Shown in pieces: positions 1 to 9,158 of a stretch of DNA of 64,000 nucleotides. Below the pieces are notes generated by a model, which saw only the letters and a program-made list of their open reading frames with translations, searched no databases and was not told the origin of the DNA. The DNA is from Solirubrobacterales bacterium (GTDB lineage: Bacteria; Actinomycetota; Thermoleophilia; Solirubrobacterales; 70-9): the NCBI GenBank assembly GCA_023958085.1, contig JAMLGI010000009.1, positions 48,431-112,430 of the forward strand. The letters run 5' to 3'. The position numbers and the translations under genes were made by a program. Each line of letters opens with the position of its first letter. The first letter of the stretch is position 1.

Positions 1-816
1 TCGCCAGGGGTGGTCGGGGAAGTTTCCGCGGGCGAGCCAGTTCTGCCAGTGGTGAGCGGTCCAGACCAGTCGGTCGTAGCCCTCGTCGTAGTCGGCCGGC
101 CCCGGATTGTCGCTCCAGGAAAGCGCGACGTAGCGTGTGTCACCCTGCCGGAGCAGGGTCCGGGCGGTGGCCCGGGGACCCTCGAAGCCGAGGTTCAGGT
201 CGGTCTTCAGCTTCAGTTCGAGATCGACTCCGTCGGCGGTCGCCATTCCCTCGTGATAGGCGTCACCGGTGTACTCCCACCGGGCCGGGCGGCGGCCGTA
301 GTCGAACACCGGGGTGCAGTCCAGCGTGAGCTGGACTTCGCCGTAGACGCAGCGAACCATCCTGAGCAGCACATGCTCGGCGTCGTAGTCGGTCGGTGCC
401 CGGCGGTGGGTGTTCGACCGGTCCTGCCGGTGGCGCCAGGGACCGATCAGGAGAACGTCGCGGACGATGATCCAGCCGTCACCGGTACCCCAGCTGGTCT
501 CGAGAATGTTGGTGCCGGGCAGGTAGTGACGGGCGGCCGGCACATTGATCTCGGCGGGGCCGAGCCGGAACTTGCCGGCGCTGCGGTCGAGGATCGAGCC
601 AAAAACTGAGGGTGAGTCGAAGCGGGGCAGGCAGAGCCACTCGATGTTCCCGCTGGGGGCGACCAGGGCGGCCACCTCGCCGTCGGAGAGAAAACCGTAG
701 TCGGCGATCGGCGGGTAGGGAGAAACCCCATGGGTGGGCCCGGAGCCGGGCTGGGTCTCCCAGACCGGACCGAACTGGCCGCTGCCGGGGATCGGTTCGA
801 AGGTTCCGTTGCTCAC
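1..816 (-). CDS. GH15 family glycoside hydrolase, 3' end outside window
   Basis: Glucoamylase/trehalase-like protein of family GH15, which hydrolyses alpha-glucosidic bonds (starch ends or trehalose). The minus-strand frame stays open from position 816 to the window edge and reads PPIADYGFLSDGEVAALVAP, then NIEWLCLPRFDSPSVFGSIL: the characteristic N-terminal beta-domain of bacterial GH15 proteins. About 272 residues are visible; the catalytic (alpha/alpha)6 barrel with its acid/base glutamates lies beyond the window. The GTG at 816 is the only plausible start found; no clear ribosome site precedes it. It is divergent from the ABC-F gene. Family assignment is firm; the choice between trehalase and glucoamylase cannot be made. 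Confidence 0.85.
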   Translation of the reverse strand, partial: MSNGTFEPIPGSGQFGPVWETQPGSGPTHGVSPYPPIADYGFLSDGEVAALVAPSGNIEWLCLPRFDSPSVFGSILDRSAGKFRLGPAEINVPAARHYLPGTNILETSWGTGDGWIIVRDVLLIGPWRHRQDRSNTHRRAPTDYDAEHVLLRMVRCVYGEVQLTLDCTPVFDYGRRPARWEYTGDAYHEGMATADGVDLELKLKTDLNLGFEGPRATARTLLRQGDTRYVALSWSDNPGPADYDEGYDRLVWTAHHWQNWLARGNFPDHPWR

Positions 817-870
817 CGCCCCGGATGCTGACAGAACAACTCCCCGGCTGGATGCGACACTTGAGGCTGA

Positions 871-2778
871 ATGTCGGTAGTCATCGCAACCTCGATCGGG
901 ATCCACGTGGCCGGAGAGCCACTGTTTTCCGATGTCTCCTTCCGGCTCGGCCGGGGTGACCGGATGACGCTGTCCGGGCGAAACGGGGCCGGCAAGTCAA
1001 CCCTGCTCAGGATTCTTGCCGGCGAGGCCGACAACGACTCCGGTTCGATCAAGCTCACCAAGGGCGCAAGGGTTGCCCTTCACGATCAGCGGCCGCCCCG
1101 AGACCGGAACCTGGAGCTCGGCGAGTACGTCTTCTCCGGCCGGGCCGACGTGATCGAGACCGAGCGGGAACTGGAACGGCTGGAGCAGCTGATGTCGGAG
1201 GGCGATCACGGCGAGGCGACGATGGCGGAGTACGCCTCGGCCCAGCAGCGGCTCGATCTGGCCGGCGGATACCGGTGGCGCGACGAGGTGAGAACCGTGC
1301 TTCGAGGCCTCGGCTTCCCGGACGAGCAGCTTTCGCGGCCACTCACGAGTTTCTCCGGCGGTGAACTGACCCGGGCGTCACTGGCCCGGGCGCTCGCCGC
1401 GGGGGGCGACCTGTTGCTCCTGGACGAGCCCACCAACCACCTCGACATCCCCACCCTGGAGTGGCTTGAGGGATATCTGGTTGATCTCGACGTGGCCGTG
1501 GTCCTGGTCGCCCACGACCGCTGGTTCCTCGAGTCGGTCGGTACCTCGGTCCTCGAGCTGGAGGCCGGCCGGGCCCGCTTCTTCGCCGGTCCATGGCACG
1601 CCTGGCGCAAGGAGCAGGCGGCCCGCGAGGTGGCGCTCGGCAAGCAGATCGAGAAGCAGGAAGCCGAGATTGCCCGCATGGAACGCTTCGTCGAACGCTT
1701 CCGCTACAAGGCGACCAAGGCGAGGCAGGCCCAGTCCCGGCTCAAGCAGATCGAGAAGGTCAAGGCGAAGGCGGTCTCCCGGGACCCGAGCGACGATCGC
1801 CGCATGGAGTTCTCCTTCCTCAACCCGGAGCGGGCCAGTCGGGTGGTACTCAGGCTGGTCAACGGAAGGATCGAGGTGCCCGGAAGAGTTCTGCTCGAAC
1901 ACGCGGACTTTCTGGTCGAACGGGATGAACATGTGGTGCTGATCGGGCCGAACGGAGCCGGCAAGACCACCCTGATGGCCACCCTGGCCGGAGAACGCAA
2001 GCCGGCCTCCGGCTCGGTCCGTCTCGGGCACAACGCCAGAGTCGGGTACCTGTCGCAGCACGCCGAGAGCGCGTCCGGAGACGGGACGGTGCTGGAGGCG
2101 GCGGCCCGGGAGACCGGTCTCACCGGCCAGAAGGTCCGGGACCTGCTCGGACAGTTCCTGTTCTCGGGGGATGAGGTCAACAAGAAGCTGACCGACATCT
2201 CGGGCGGGGAGCAGCGACGGCTTTCACTGGCGATCCTGGTCGCATCGGGGGCCAACCTGCTGCTGCTGGACGAGCCGACCAACCATCTCGACATCGAAAG
2301 CCGCGAGGCTCTGGAGGACGCCCTGCGAGCCTTCCCCGGGGCGCTGATCCTGATCTCGCACGACCGGGCACTGCTTGAGGCGGTCGGGGACCGCACTCTG
2401 CTCTGCGAGGACGGAAAGCTGAGCAATCACATGTTCGGCTGGGCCGAGTTCCAGAAGCGCCGCGACGAGGAAGATCAACGAGAGCTCGAAACCTCCCGGC
2501 CGCAGCGCTCCGCCTCGGCCAACGCCAGGCGGGGAGGCTCACCGGGGAAGGAAGCGGCCCGGGCCAGACGCCGGGTGGCCGGGCTCGAAGCAAAGATTGA
2601 GCGGGCCGAGCGAAATCTGGCCGAGCTCGAGGACGAACTTGCCGATCCGGCCCGCTGGTCAACCCCGGAAAAGAGCGAAACGGCCAACCGACTTCACCGG
2701 GAGGCCAGGGATCGGGTCGCCGAGCTCTACGAACAGTGGGAAGAGGCCGATCTCGCCGCCGCGGCGGCGGGTGGGTGA
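871..2778 (+). CDS. ABC-F family ATPase
   Basis: A 635-residue soluble protein with two ABC ATPase domains and no membrane segment, the layout of ABC-F proteins that act on the ribosome (translation factors of the EttA/Uup type or antibiotic-protection factors). The first domain has Walker A GRNGAGKST, signature SGGELTRASLARAL and LLLLDEPTNHLDI; the second has GPNGAGKTT, SGGEQRRLSLAIL and a second LLLLDEPTNHLDI. A charged linker of about 80 residues lies between them. The C-terminus (about 530-630) is a Glu/Arg/Ala-rich coiled coil, as in Uup. The substrate role cannot be told from sequence. It is not obviously in an operon. Confidence 0.9.
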   Translation: MSVVIATSIGIHVAGEPLFSDVSFRLGRGDRMTLSGRNGAGKSTLLRILAGEADNDSGSIKLTKGARVALHDQRPPRDRNLELGEYVFSGRADVIETERELERLEQLMSEGDHGEATMAEYASAQQRLDLAGGYRWRDEVRTVLRGLGFPDEQLSRPLTSFSGGELTRASLARALAAGGDLLLLDEPTNHLDIPTLEWLEGYLVDLDVAVVLVAHDRWFLESVGTSVLELEAGRARFFAGPWHAWRKEQAAREVALGKQIEKQEAEIARMERFVERFRYKATKARQAQSRLKQIEKVKAKAVSRDPSDDRRMEFSFLNPERASRVVLRLVNGRIEVPGRVLLEHADFLVERDEHVVLIGPNGAGKTTLMATLAGERKPASGSVRLGHNARVGYLSQHAESASGDGTVLEAAARETGLTGQKVRDLLGQFLFSGDEVNKKLTDISGGEQRRLSLAILVASGANLLLLDEPTNHLDIESREALEDALRAFPGALILISHDRALLEAVGDRTLLCEDGKLSNHMFGWAEFQKRRDEEDQRELETSRPQRSASANARRGGSPGKEAARARRRVAGLEAKIERAERNLAELEDELADPARWSTPEKSETANRLHREARDRVAELYEQWEEADLAAAAAGG

Positions 2779-2780
2779 GA

Positions 2781-2812
2781 GGCCCCGGGGCCAACCGGGC
2801 GGAACGCCCCGG
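2781..2812 (+). terminator. possible stem-loop after the ABC-F gene
   Basis: Three bases after the ABC-F stop, CCGGGGC (2785-2791) can pair with GCCCCGG (2806-2812); a perfect 12-bp palindrome GGCCCCGGGGCC overlaps at 2781-2792. There is no T-run, so this is at best a GC-rich terminator or mRNA end-stabiliser. Confidence 0.3.
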
Positions 2813-2863
2813 CTGCCGGCTCGACTGGTCGGCAGGCGACGGCGGTGATAGTTTCGAACTGCC

Positions 2864-5800
2864 TTGAGTCTTGGGGAAAGTTGGCCGGGCGACATCAGGG
2901 GAAAGCAGGCGGTGGAGAGAAACTCAGACGAGGGTCGGATCGCGGAGGAGGCGCGGGTCAGGGATCAGTTCGGCCGGGCCCTGCTTGAACGTGCCGCCGC
3001 GTCTCCCCCGGTCGCCGACCGCCGTACCGACGAGCTCCGGGCGTTCGAGTCGGAGGATGGCTATCTGAAGATCTGGCGCCGGGTGATCAGGCACGGGTCC
3101 GTGGTCGGGGTCACGATCGGCCTGATCGCCACCCTGATCGCCCTGCTGGAGCAGCTCTCCGGTCGAGCCCTGGTGACCAGCGAAACCCTGGCCGGTGTTC
3201 ATCCGACCGCGCTGCTCACCCTGGTCCTGTTGCTGCTGCTCGGCACGGCGATCGTCAGCCTGATCGAGACGCCGGTTTCGCCGTGGCGTCGTCGGCTGGC
3301 CGACCTCCTGGCCGGGCTGGTCTGCCTGCTGGCGCTGGCCGGTTTCGCCGCGATCCTCCTGCTCGGCGATCCGGTTGCATGGCGCGATACCGGTTTCTTT
3401 CGGGATCCGTCGATGGCGGCCCTGCTGCTTTCGGCCCTGGTGGGGGTGGGTCTGCTGGCGGTCGATCGCAGCCCCCCGGGGTCGAGCGTGGAGTTCTGGC
3501 TGGTCCTGACAATCGGGCTGGTGGCGGAGGTCGGGTTCCTCAGCCGCGGGTATCGGGTTCCCGAGGTCTCCGAGACGATATCCCTCGACCTCTCCCTGAT
3601 CGGCCTGTTCGGGGGAGCGATGCTGATCTTCGCCTACCTTGCGCTCAGGCCCCGTCGAGGACTGGCCGGGTTCCTCGGCGCGACCGGGGCAGGACCGGCG
3701 ATGGCCCGGCTGCTCGCCCCGGTGGTTCTGGCGATCCCCTTCGTGCTGACGATGGGTCGGGAACTGGCCGGGCTGGCCCTGTCCGAACCGTCGGAGCTGA
3801 TCTGGCTGATCGACGAGATCATCGTGGTCACCTCACTGTTCCTGATCGTCACCTACGCCTCCCGCCGGCTCCAGGTCTACTTTGAAGACTGGCGCGAGGC
3901 GGCCGACGAACTCAGTGAGCAGGCAGGGGTGCTGTCCGCGATGGCCGAGGGGGTCGCCCTGCTGAAGCTCGAGGACGAACGGATCGTTTTCACCAATCCG
4001 CAGTTCGACCGCATGCACGGCTACCCCCCGGGCGCGATGCTCGGCGAATCGATCCACATCATCCGTCCGCCGGACTCCACCGCCGAAGAGGTTCAGGACT
4101 GGCGTCGGGTTGGCCGGGAGCTGCTCGAAGACGGCCGGACCGAGTTTGAAACCCGGTCGCTGCGCCGGGACGGAACGATCATCTGGTGCCGGTCGACCTC
4201 GATCCTGACCAACGACCCCCGGCACGGTCCGGTGATGATAATCGTCAGGAGCGACATCACCACCGAGCGCGAGGCGAAGGAAGCCGGTGCGGTGGCCGAA
4301 GCCAGGTTCCGCCAGGTGTTCGAGCAGAGCCCGATCGGCCTCGCCCTGGTCCGGCCCGACGGTGGTTTCGAACGGGTCAACCGAACCTTCGAGGAGATCA
4401 CCGGCTACCCGGCCGCCGAACTCGAGGGCATGACCTTCGGCGAGATCACCCACCCCGACGACCTGGCCGAGGACGTGAGACAGGTAGCCGCCACATTCAG
4501 GGGCGAGATCGACGGTTATCAGCTCGAGAAGCGCTACATCCGCAAGGACGGTGCGACGGTGCGGGTTGACCTGAGCGTGGTGATGCTGCGCGACGAGTCC
4601 GAGGACCGGAACGTGGCGCTGGGCATGGTCCAGGACGTGACCGAGCGGCACGAACTGAGCCGCAAGCTGCGCTTTCTGGCCGACCACGATCCGCTGACCG
4701 GGCTCTTCAACCGTCGGCGCTTCTCGCAGGAACTCGCCGGGGCGGTGGCTGCCGCGGACGGCGAGACCGGGCGTGGAATCGCGGTGATGGTCATCGACAT
4801 CGACAACTTCAAGTACATCAACGACCGGTACGGCCACACGGTTGGTGACCGGGTGATCGTCCAGACCGGGGAGGTGCTGCGGGCCAGGATGCGGATTGGT
4901 GACGTGATCGCCCGGCAGGGGGGCGACGAGTTCGTACTACTGCTGACCGACATCGAGCTCGGTGCCGTCCCGGGGCTGGCCGAGGATCTGGTGAGGGAGA
5001 TCTCCTCGAAATCCCGGACCGAGGGTCCGGGATTTCTGCCGGAGGTGACGGTCAGCATCGGTGTGGCGGTGAGCATCGTTCTCGGCAGCGAGGATCCGGA
5101 ACGGCTGATCGGCGCCGCGGACCTCGCGATGTACGAGGCCAAGGATGCCGGGCGGAACGGCTTCCGGATCTTTGAACCGGGGGAGCGTTCCGGGTTCTCC
5201 CGTGGCGTGAACTGGTTCAACCGCATCAGGGAGGCGCTGGATCGGGATGAGTTCACGCTCTACTGCCAGCCCCTGGTGAGTCTCAAGGGCGACCCGACTC
5301 CGCAGTTCGAACTGCTGCTTCGGCTGCCCGCCCCAGACCGGGAGCCGGTTTCACCGAATGCCTTCATGCCGGTCGCCGAACGGCACAACCTGGTGGGCGA
5401 GATCGACCGCTGGGTGGCCCGGCAGGCGATCTCGATGTTGAGGGAGTGTGGCCCTTCCTGCCCGACCAGGCTCTTCGTCAACCTGTCGGGGCAGTCGGTC
5501 GGCGACATGGAGCTGGTGGCGATGATCGAGGACGAACTTCACCGCGCGGGAGTCGACCCCGGGCGGCTCGTTTTCGAGATCACCGAAACCAGCGCGATCG
5601 CCGATATCGACCGGGCCCGGCGCTTCACCTCGGAGATGTCCCGGGTCGGCTGCCAGATGGCGCTCGACGATTTCGGGGCGGGGTTCGCCTCGTTCTACTA
5701 CCTCAAACATGTGGCCGCCGACTACATCAAGATCGACGGAGAGTTCATCCGCAACCTGGTCGACGATCCGACCAGCCAGCACCTGGTCCGGGCCCTCACG

Positions 5801-5977
5801 GACCTCGGGCGAGGCCTCGGCAAGCGGGTGGTGGCCGAGCATCTGGAAGACCAGGCGGCGATCGAACTGCTGGTCGGGTACGGGGTGGACTACGTGCAGG
5901 GCTTTCACTTCGGGCATCCCGGTCCGGCCACAATCGAGACGCTCACCGCGGCCAGAGAGCTCGGTCCTGCCGGCTGA
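2864..5977 (+). CDS. membrane PAS-PAS-GGDEF-EAL cyclic-di-GMP enzyme
   Basis: A 1037-residue membrane-bound cyclic-di-GMP signalling protein. The N-terminal third (about residues 70-340) holds eight or nine hydrophobic segments. Two PAS domains follow (about 350-470 and 480-595), then a diguanylate cyclase domain with intact GGDEF near residue 685 and RIGD five residues before it, matching the RxxD product-inhibition site. The EAL domain (about 790-1030) keeps catalytic-type residues: ELLLRL in place of EALLR, NLSGQS, FEITET, DDFGAG and YIKIDG. Both activities are therefore possible. TTG at 2864 lies 9 nt after TAGTTT (2849-2854), suggesting a leaderless start; GTG at 2912, preceded by AGGGGA, is the alternative. 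Confidence 0.88.
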   Translation: MSLGESWPGDIRGKQAVERNSDEGRIAEEARVRDQFGRALLERAAASPPVADRRTDELRAFESEDGYLKIWRRVIRHGSVVGVTIGLIATLIALLEQLSGRALVTSETLAGVHPTALLTLVLLLLLGTAIVSLIETPVSPWRRRLADLLAGLVCLLALAGFAAILLLGDPVAWRDTGFFRDPSMAALLLSALVGVGLLAVDRSPPGSSVEFWLVLTIGLVAEVGFLSRGYRVPEVSETISLDLSLIGLFGGAMLIFAYLALRPRRGLAGFLGATGAGPAMARLLAPVVLAIPFVLTMGRELAGLALSEPSELIWLIDEIIVVTSLFLIVTYASRRLQVYFEDWREAADELSEQAGVLSAMAEGVALLKLEDERIVFTNPQFDRMHGYPPGAMLGESIHIIRPPDSTAEEVQDWRRVGRELLEDGRTEFETRSLRRDGTIIWCRSTSILTNDPRHGPVMIIVRSDITTEREAKEAGAVAEARFRQVFEQSPIGLALVRPDGGFERVNRTFEEITGYPAAELEGMTFGEITHPDDLAEDVRQVAATFRGEIDGYQLEKRYIRKDGATVRVDLSVVMLRDESEDRNVALGMVQDVTERHELSRKLRFLADHDPLTGLFNRRRFSQELAGAVAAADGETGRGIAVMVIDIDNFKYINDRYGHTVGDRVIVQTGEVLRARMRIGDVIARQGGDEFVLLLTDIELGAVPGLAEDLVREISSKSRTEGPGFLPEVTVSIGVAVSIVLGSEDPERLIGAADLAMYEAKDAGRNGFRIFEPGERSGFSRGVNWFNRIREALDRDEFTLYCQPLVSLKGDPTPQFELLLRLPAPDREPVSPNAFMPVAERHNLVGEIDRWVARQAISMLRECGPSCPTRLFVNLSGQSVGDMELVAMIEDELHRAGVDPGRLVFEITETSAIADIDRARRFTSEMSRVGCQMALDDFGAGFASFYYLKHVAADYIKIDGEFIRNLVDDPTSQHLVRALTDLGRGLGKRVVAEHLEDQAAIELLVGYGVDYVQGFHFGHPGPATIETLTAARELGPAG

Positions 5978-5995
5978 TGCCGATGCGGCTGGCGG

Positions 5996-6457
5996 TCAGC
6001 CTCGGCGGGCCCGCCAGGCAACCAGCTTGCGGCCGAAGGCCGGGGTCGCACTGGAGGCGAGGTGCTCGGCCTCGGCCTGGGCTTCGGCCGGGTCCAGCCC
6101 GAGCACGTCGTGGGTGAGATCCCGGGCCGCGGTTCTCCGGGAAGTGAGGACCAGGGCGGCGCTGGTGCCCTGCGGGGTGAGGCTCAGGTCCTCGGCCGAG
6201 ATCAGACCCATTTCACGGATCCGGCGCACCATCTGCAGGGCGGACGGCTGCGAGACCTTGAGCTCCCGGGCGAGCTCCGCCTGGGTCGGTGGCCGGCCCT
6301 CATGATTCAGGTCGAACAGGGCCAGCACGTAGCGAGCGACCCCCTCGCTCATCTCCACGCAGGGGGCCTCCGGAAGCGGCAGCGAACCCTCGCTCGGCGC
6401 TTCGGAACTGCCAGCCGGGCCGTCGTCCGTGGTTCTGTCGGTCGATTCCGCGTTCAA
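5996..6457 (-). CDS. DtxR/MntR-like winged-helix regulator
   Basis: A 153-residue transcription regulator resembling metal-responsive DtxR/MntR repressors. After a variable 35-residue N-terminus, residues 36-95 form the winged helix (TQAELARELKVSQPSALQMV, then the wing). The rest resembles the dimerisation helix and keeps AEAEHLA, which fits the Glu-x-x-Glu-His metal-ligand region. The usual RRHRL histidine is replaced by RRTAA, so classical Mn/Fe sensing is doubtful. There is no SH3-like domain. It converges on the GGDEF-EAL gene (18 bp gap) and is divergent from the amino-acid transporter. TTG at 6457 has TAGAAT 11 nt upstream. Targets are unknown. Confidence 0.7.
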   Translation of the reverse strand: MNAESTDRTTDDGPAGSSEAPSEGSLPLPEAPCVEMSEGVARYVLALFDLNHEGRPPTQAELARELKVSQPSALQMVRRIREMGLISAEDLSLTPQGTSAALVLTSRRTAARDLTHDVLGLDPAEAQAEAEHLASSATPAFGRKLVAWRARRG

Positions 6458-6545
6458 GTGTGATTCGGATTCTACCGCCGACCCGGCATCACCGGGGCCG
6501 CTTCAACTACGCTGGCCTGCGTCCCTCGTCCGATCGGAGAGAACC

Positions 6546-7418
6546 TTGATCAGAAAATCGCTTGCTTTCCTGCTTTTCGCCATGCTCGCGCTGGGCCTTG
6601 CCACGGGTTGTGGTTCGGAGTCATCCAGCGACAAGAGCGGGGGTGCAACCGGGGAAAGCACGGCCGCCAAGGACTGCAGTCCGGAGGGCCTGGACACGCT
6701 CAAGTCCGGGGTCCTGACGATCGCCACCGACAGCCCGGCCTATCCGCCCTACTTCGAAGACGACGATCCCAGCAACGGTCGTGGTTTCGAGAGCGCGGTG
6801 GCCTACGCGATCGCCGGGGAGCTTGGCTTCACCGATTCCCAGGTGGAGTGGGTCAAGGTTCCGTTCAACGCTTCGTACGCGCCGGGTGAAAAGAAGTTCG
6901 ATTTTGACGTGAACCAGATCTCGATCACCGCGGCCCGGGAGAAGGTGGTCACCTTCTCGGTTCCGTACTACACCGCCAACCAGGCGATCCTGGTTGCCAA
7001 GGACTCGGACCTGAAGGACATCACCAGCCTCGACCAGCTCTCCGACGCCAGGATCGGGGTACAGATCGGGACCACCAGCCTGGAAGCGGTCAAGGAGTCG
7101 ATCGACCCGGCGACCGACCCCAAGGTGTTCGACAACTCGAACGACGTGGTCACCGCCCTCAAGCAGGGTCAGGTTGACGCGGTTGTTCTCGATCTGCCGA
7201 CCGCGATCTACCTGCGCGATGCCGAGCTGCCGGGTTCCCGGGTGCTGGGTCAGTTCGAGGCTGAAGGAGGCGATCAGTGGGGCGCTCTGATGGCCAAGGA
7301 CTCGCCGCTCGCCACCTGCGTGAACAAGGCGATCGAGTCGCTCGAGTCGAGCGGGCGTCTGGAGGAGATCACCAACAAGTGGATGAGCGAGTCAGCCGCC
7401 GCGCCGATGCTGGACTGA
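6546..7418 (+). CDS. polar amino-acid ABC transporter, substrate-binding lipoprotein
   Basis: Extracytoplasmic solute-binding protein of the family-3 (polar amino acid) type, 290 residues. The N-terminus is a lipoprotein signal: basic IRKS, a hydrophobic core, then the lipobox LATGC. The mature part begins TLKSGVLTIATDSPAYPPYF and contains GFESAVAYAIAGELG and FSVPYYTANQAILV, all typical of the family. TTG at 6546 is chosen because GGAGAGA lies just upstream and the lipoprotein signal starts there; a longer reading from 6429 would place the signal internally. A -10-like TACGCT lies at 6508-6513. It is followed by its permease (CTGA overlap) and ATPase; the substrate is not determinable. Confidence 0.9.
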   Translation: MIRKSLAFLLFAMLALGLATGCGSESSSDKSGGATGESTAAKDCSPEGLDTLKSGVLTIATDSPAYPPYFEDDDPSNGRGFESAVAYAIAGELGFTDSQVEWVKVPFNASYAPGEKKFDFDVNQISITAAREKVVTFSVPYYTANQAILVAKDSDLKDITSLDQLSDARIGVQIGTTSLEAVKESIDPATDPKVFDNSNDVVTALKQGQVDAVVLDLPTAIYLRDAELPGSRVLGQFEAEGGDQWGALMAKDSPLATCVNKAIESLESSGRLEEITNKWMSESAAAPMLD

Positions 7419-8272
7419 GCCCGCCGGACCCCCCGGTTGCGGGTTCCCCTTCCGGGGGTGATCGTCGCCACGCACGGGCACGGGCGCGCCACGTCCGTGC
7501 CCGCCGTGGCCAGGCGATCGCGGTGGTCTCCTCGATCGTCGTCCTCGGCGGTCTGCTCACGGCGATCCTGACCAGCTCCGGCTGGCCGGACGTCCGTGAG
7601 ACCTTCTTTTCGGCCGAGTCCTTCCGCACCAACTTTCCGGACATCCTGCGCGGGTTCTGGCTCGACGTGAAGATGTTCATGGCGGTAGAGGTGATCGTGC
7701 TCGTCCTTGGCCTCCTGATCGCCGTCGTCCGCACCAGCCGAAACCCGGCGCTTTTCCCGATCCGCCTGCTGGCCGCCGCCTACTGCGACTTCTTTCGTGG
7801 CGTTCCGGTGATCCTGCTGGTCTACCTGGTCGGTTTCGGACTGCCGGCACTTGAGCTCTCGGGGGTGCCGTCCAACCCGATCATCCTCGCCTGCCTCGCC
7901 CTCTCCCTCGCCTACAGCTCCTACGTGGCCGAGGTCTACCGGGCCGGGATCAAGTCGATCCACCCGAGCCAGATCGATTCCGCCCTGGCGATCGGCCTGA
8001 CCCGGATTCAGGCCCTGCGACACGTGGTTCTGCCGCAGGCCATCCGTCGGGTCCGGCCACCCCTCCTGAATGACTTCATTTCGCTGCAGAAGGATGTCGC
8101 CCTGGTTTCGGTGCTGGGCATCGCCGAAGCCTTCCGGATCGCCCAGATCGAGTCGCTGGCCTCGTTCAACTACACCCCCCTGCTTGCCGCGGCCTCGCTC
8201 TACCTGCTGGTGACGATCCCGATGGCCCGTCTGCTGGATCACATCACCGACCGGGAGGAGATCAACGCATGA
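7415..8272 (+). CDS. polar amino-acid ABC transporter, permease
   Basis: Inner-membrane permease of the HisM/GlnP type, about 285 residues, with hydrophobic segments from residue 37 onward and the EAA-type loop DSALAIGLTRIQALRHVVLPQA that contacts the ATPase. No ATG, GTG or TTG suits the expected N-terminus: ATG at 7277 would overlap the binding-protein gene by 140 bp and encode an implausible basic leader, and GTG at 7523 would cut into the first membrane segment. CTG at 7415 overlaps the upstream stop as CTGA and gives a sensible 36-residue cytoplasmic tail, so it is preferred. It overlaps the ATPase gene by ATGA. Function is firm; the start is an inference. Confidence 0.85.
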   Translation: MSPPDPPVAGSPSGGDRRHARARARHVRARRGQAIAVVSSIVVLGGLLTAILTSSGWPDVRETFFSAESFRTNFPDILRGFWLDVKMFMAVEVIVLVLGLLIAVVRTSRNPALFPIRLLAAAYCDFFRGVPVILLVYLVGFGLPALELSGVPSNPIILACLALSLAYSSYVAEVYRAGIKSIHPSQIDSALAIGLTRIQALRHVVLPQAIRRVRPPLLNDFISLQKDVALVSVLGIAEAFRIAQIESLASFNYTPLLAAASLYLLVTIPMARLLDHITDREEINA

Positions 8273-9018
8273 GCGACGTCGTCCTCGATGTGGCCGGGGT
8301 GACCAAGTCGTTCGGGGAGCGCCGGGTGCTCCGGGGCATCGACCTGACGGTCCGGGAGCATGAGGCGATCGCCCTGATCGGCGCTTCCGGTTCCGGCAAG
8401 TCGACCCTGCTGCGATGCATCGACCTGTTGGTCGAGATCGACGACGGCGACATCTTCCTCGACGGAGAGGTGATTACCGACCCGTCAGTGGATCCGGTCG
8501 CGGTTCGGCGCAAGCTCGGCTTCGTCTTTCAGCAGTTCAACCTGTTTCCCCACATGACCGTCCTCGACAACGTGGTCCTCGGCGCGGTCCGGGCGCACGG
8601 CCTGCCCCGCAAGGAGGCCGAGGAGCGGGGGCGGGAGCTACTCGAACGGTTCGGGCTCGGCGGGCGCGAGGGTGACCGGCCGGACCGGCTCTCCGGCGGA
8701 CAGCAGCAGCGGGTGGCGCTCACCAGGGCCTTCGCCGGTCGGCCCCGGGTGCTCCTGCTGGACGAGGTGACCAGTGCCCTCGACCCGGAACTGGTCGGCG
8801 ACGTGCTCGAAACGGTGCGGGAACTGAAGGCCGAGGGGATGACCATGGTGCTGGCCACCCACGAGATGAGCTTTGCCCGCGAGGTCGCCGACCAGGTCGC
8901 CTTTCTCCACGAGGGCCGGATCGTCGAGCTCGGTGACCCGAAGCGGGTGCTCACGGAACCTGACCAACCGGAGACCCGACAGTTCCTCCGGCGCCTGCTG
9001 GCCGCCGGCCGAGCCTGA
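8269..9018 (+). CDS. polar amino-acid ABC transporter, ATPase
   Basis: A 249-residue ATP-binding subunit of the GlnQ/HisP type that powers the permease encoded just upstream. It has Walker A GASGSGKST, the Q-loop FQQFNLFPHMTV, signature LSGGQQQRVALTRA, Walker B VLLLDEVTSALDPE and the switch histidine in LATHEMSF. Full length for the family. Its ATG overlaps the permease stop (ATGA), so the three genes form one translationally coupled operon. A palindromic repeat follows 66 bp after the stop. Confidence 0.95.
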   Translation: MSDVVLDVAGVTKSFGERRVLRGIDLTVREHEAIALIGASGSGKSTLLRCIDLLVEIDDGDIFLDGEVITDPSVDPVAVRRKLGFVFQQFNLFPHMTVLDNVVLGAVRAHGLPRKEAEERGRELLERFGLGGREGDRPDRLSGGQQQRVALTRAFAGRPRVLLLDEVTSALDPELVGDVLETVRELKAEGMTMVLATHEMSFAREVADQVAFLHEGRIVELGDPKRVLTEPDQPETRQFLRRLLAAGRA

Positions 9019-9084
9019 GCCCCAAGAACCGGGAATCCAGCCCCCAAACCCACACTCACGCACCAACGCACCCCCCTCAAGCGC

Positions 9085-9130
9085 TTCTGGAGCCGATAGT
9101 GGCGCTATATGGCCACAATCGGCTCCAGAA
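9085..9130. repeat. dispersed palindrome, copy 1
   Basis: A 46-bp near-perfect inverted repeat. The 19-bp arms begin TTCTGGAGCCGAT and end GGCTCCAGAA, with one A/A mismatch, around a central CTATAT. It sits in the gap between two convergent genes (stops at 9018 and 9159). Two further copies occur at 18838 and 18910, also in a convergent gap. It could be a bidirectional terminator, a REP-like element or a protein-binding site. Confidence 0.85.
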
Positions 9131-9158
9131 CGGTTCCGGGGCCGGGTGCAGGGGTTGG

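Noticed and set aside
10..609. 199-residue plus-strand open frame at the left edge
   Set aside because: It is the shadow of the GH15 gene, whose minus-strand reading gives clear family motifs.
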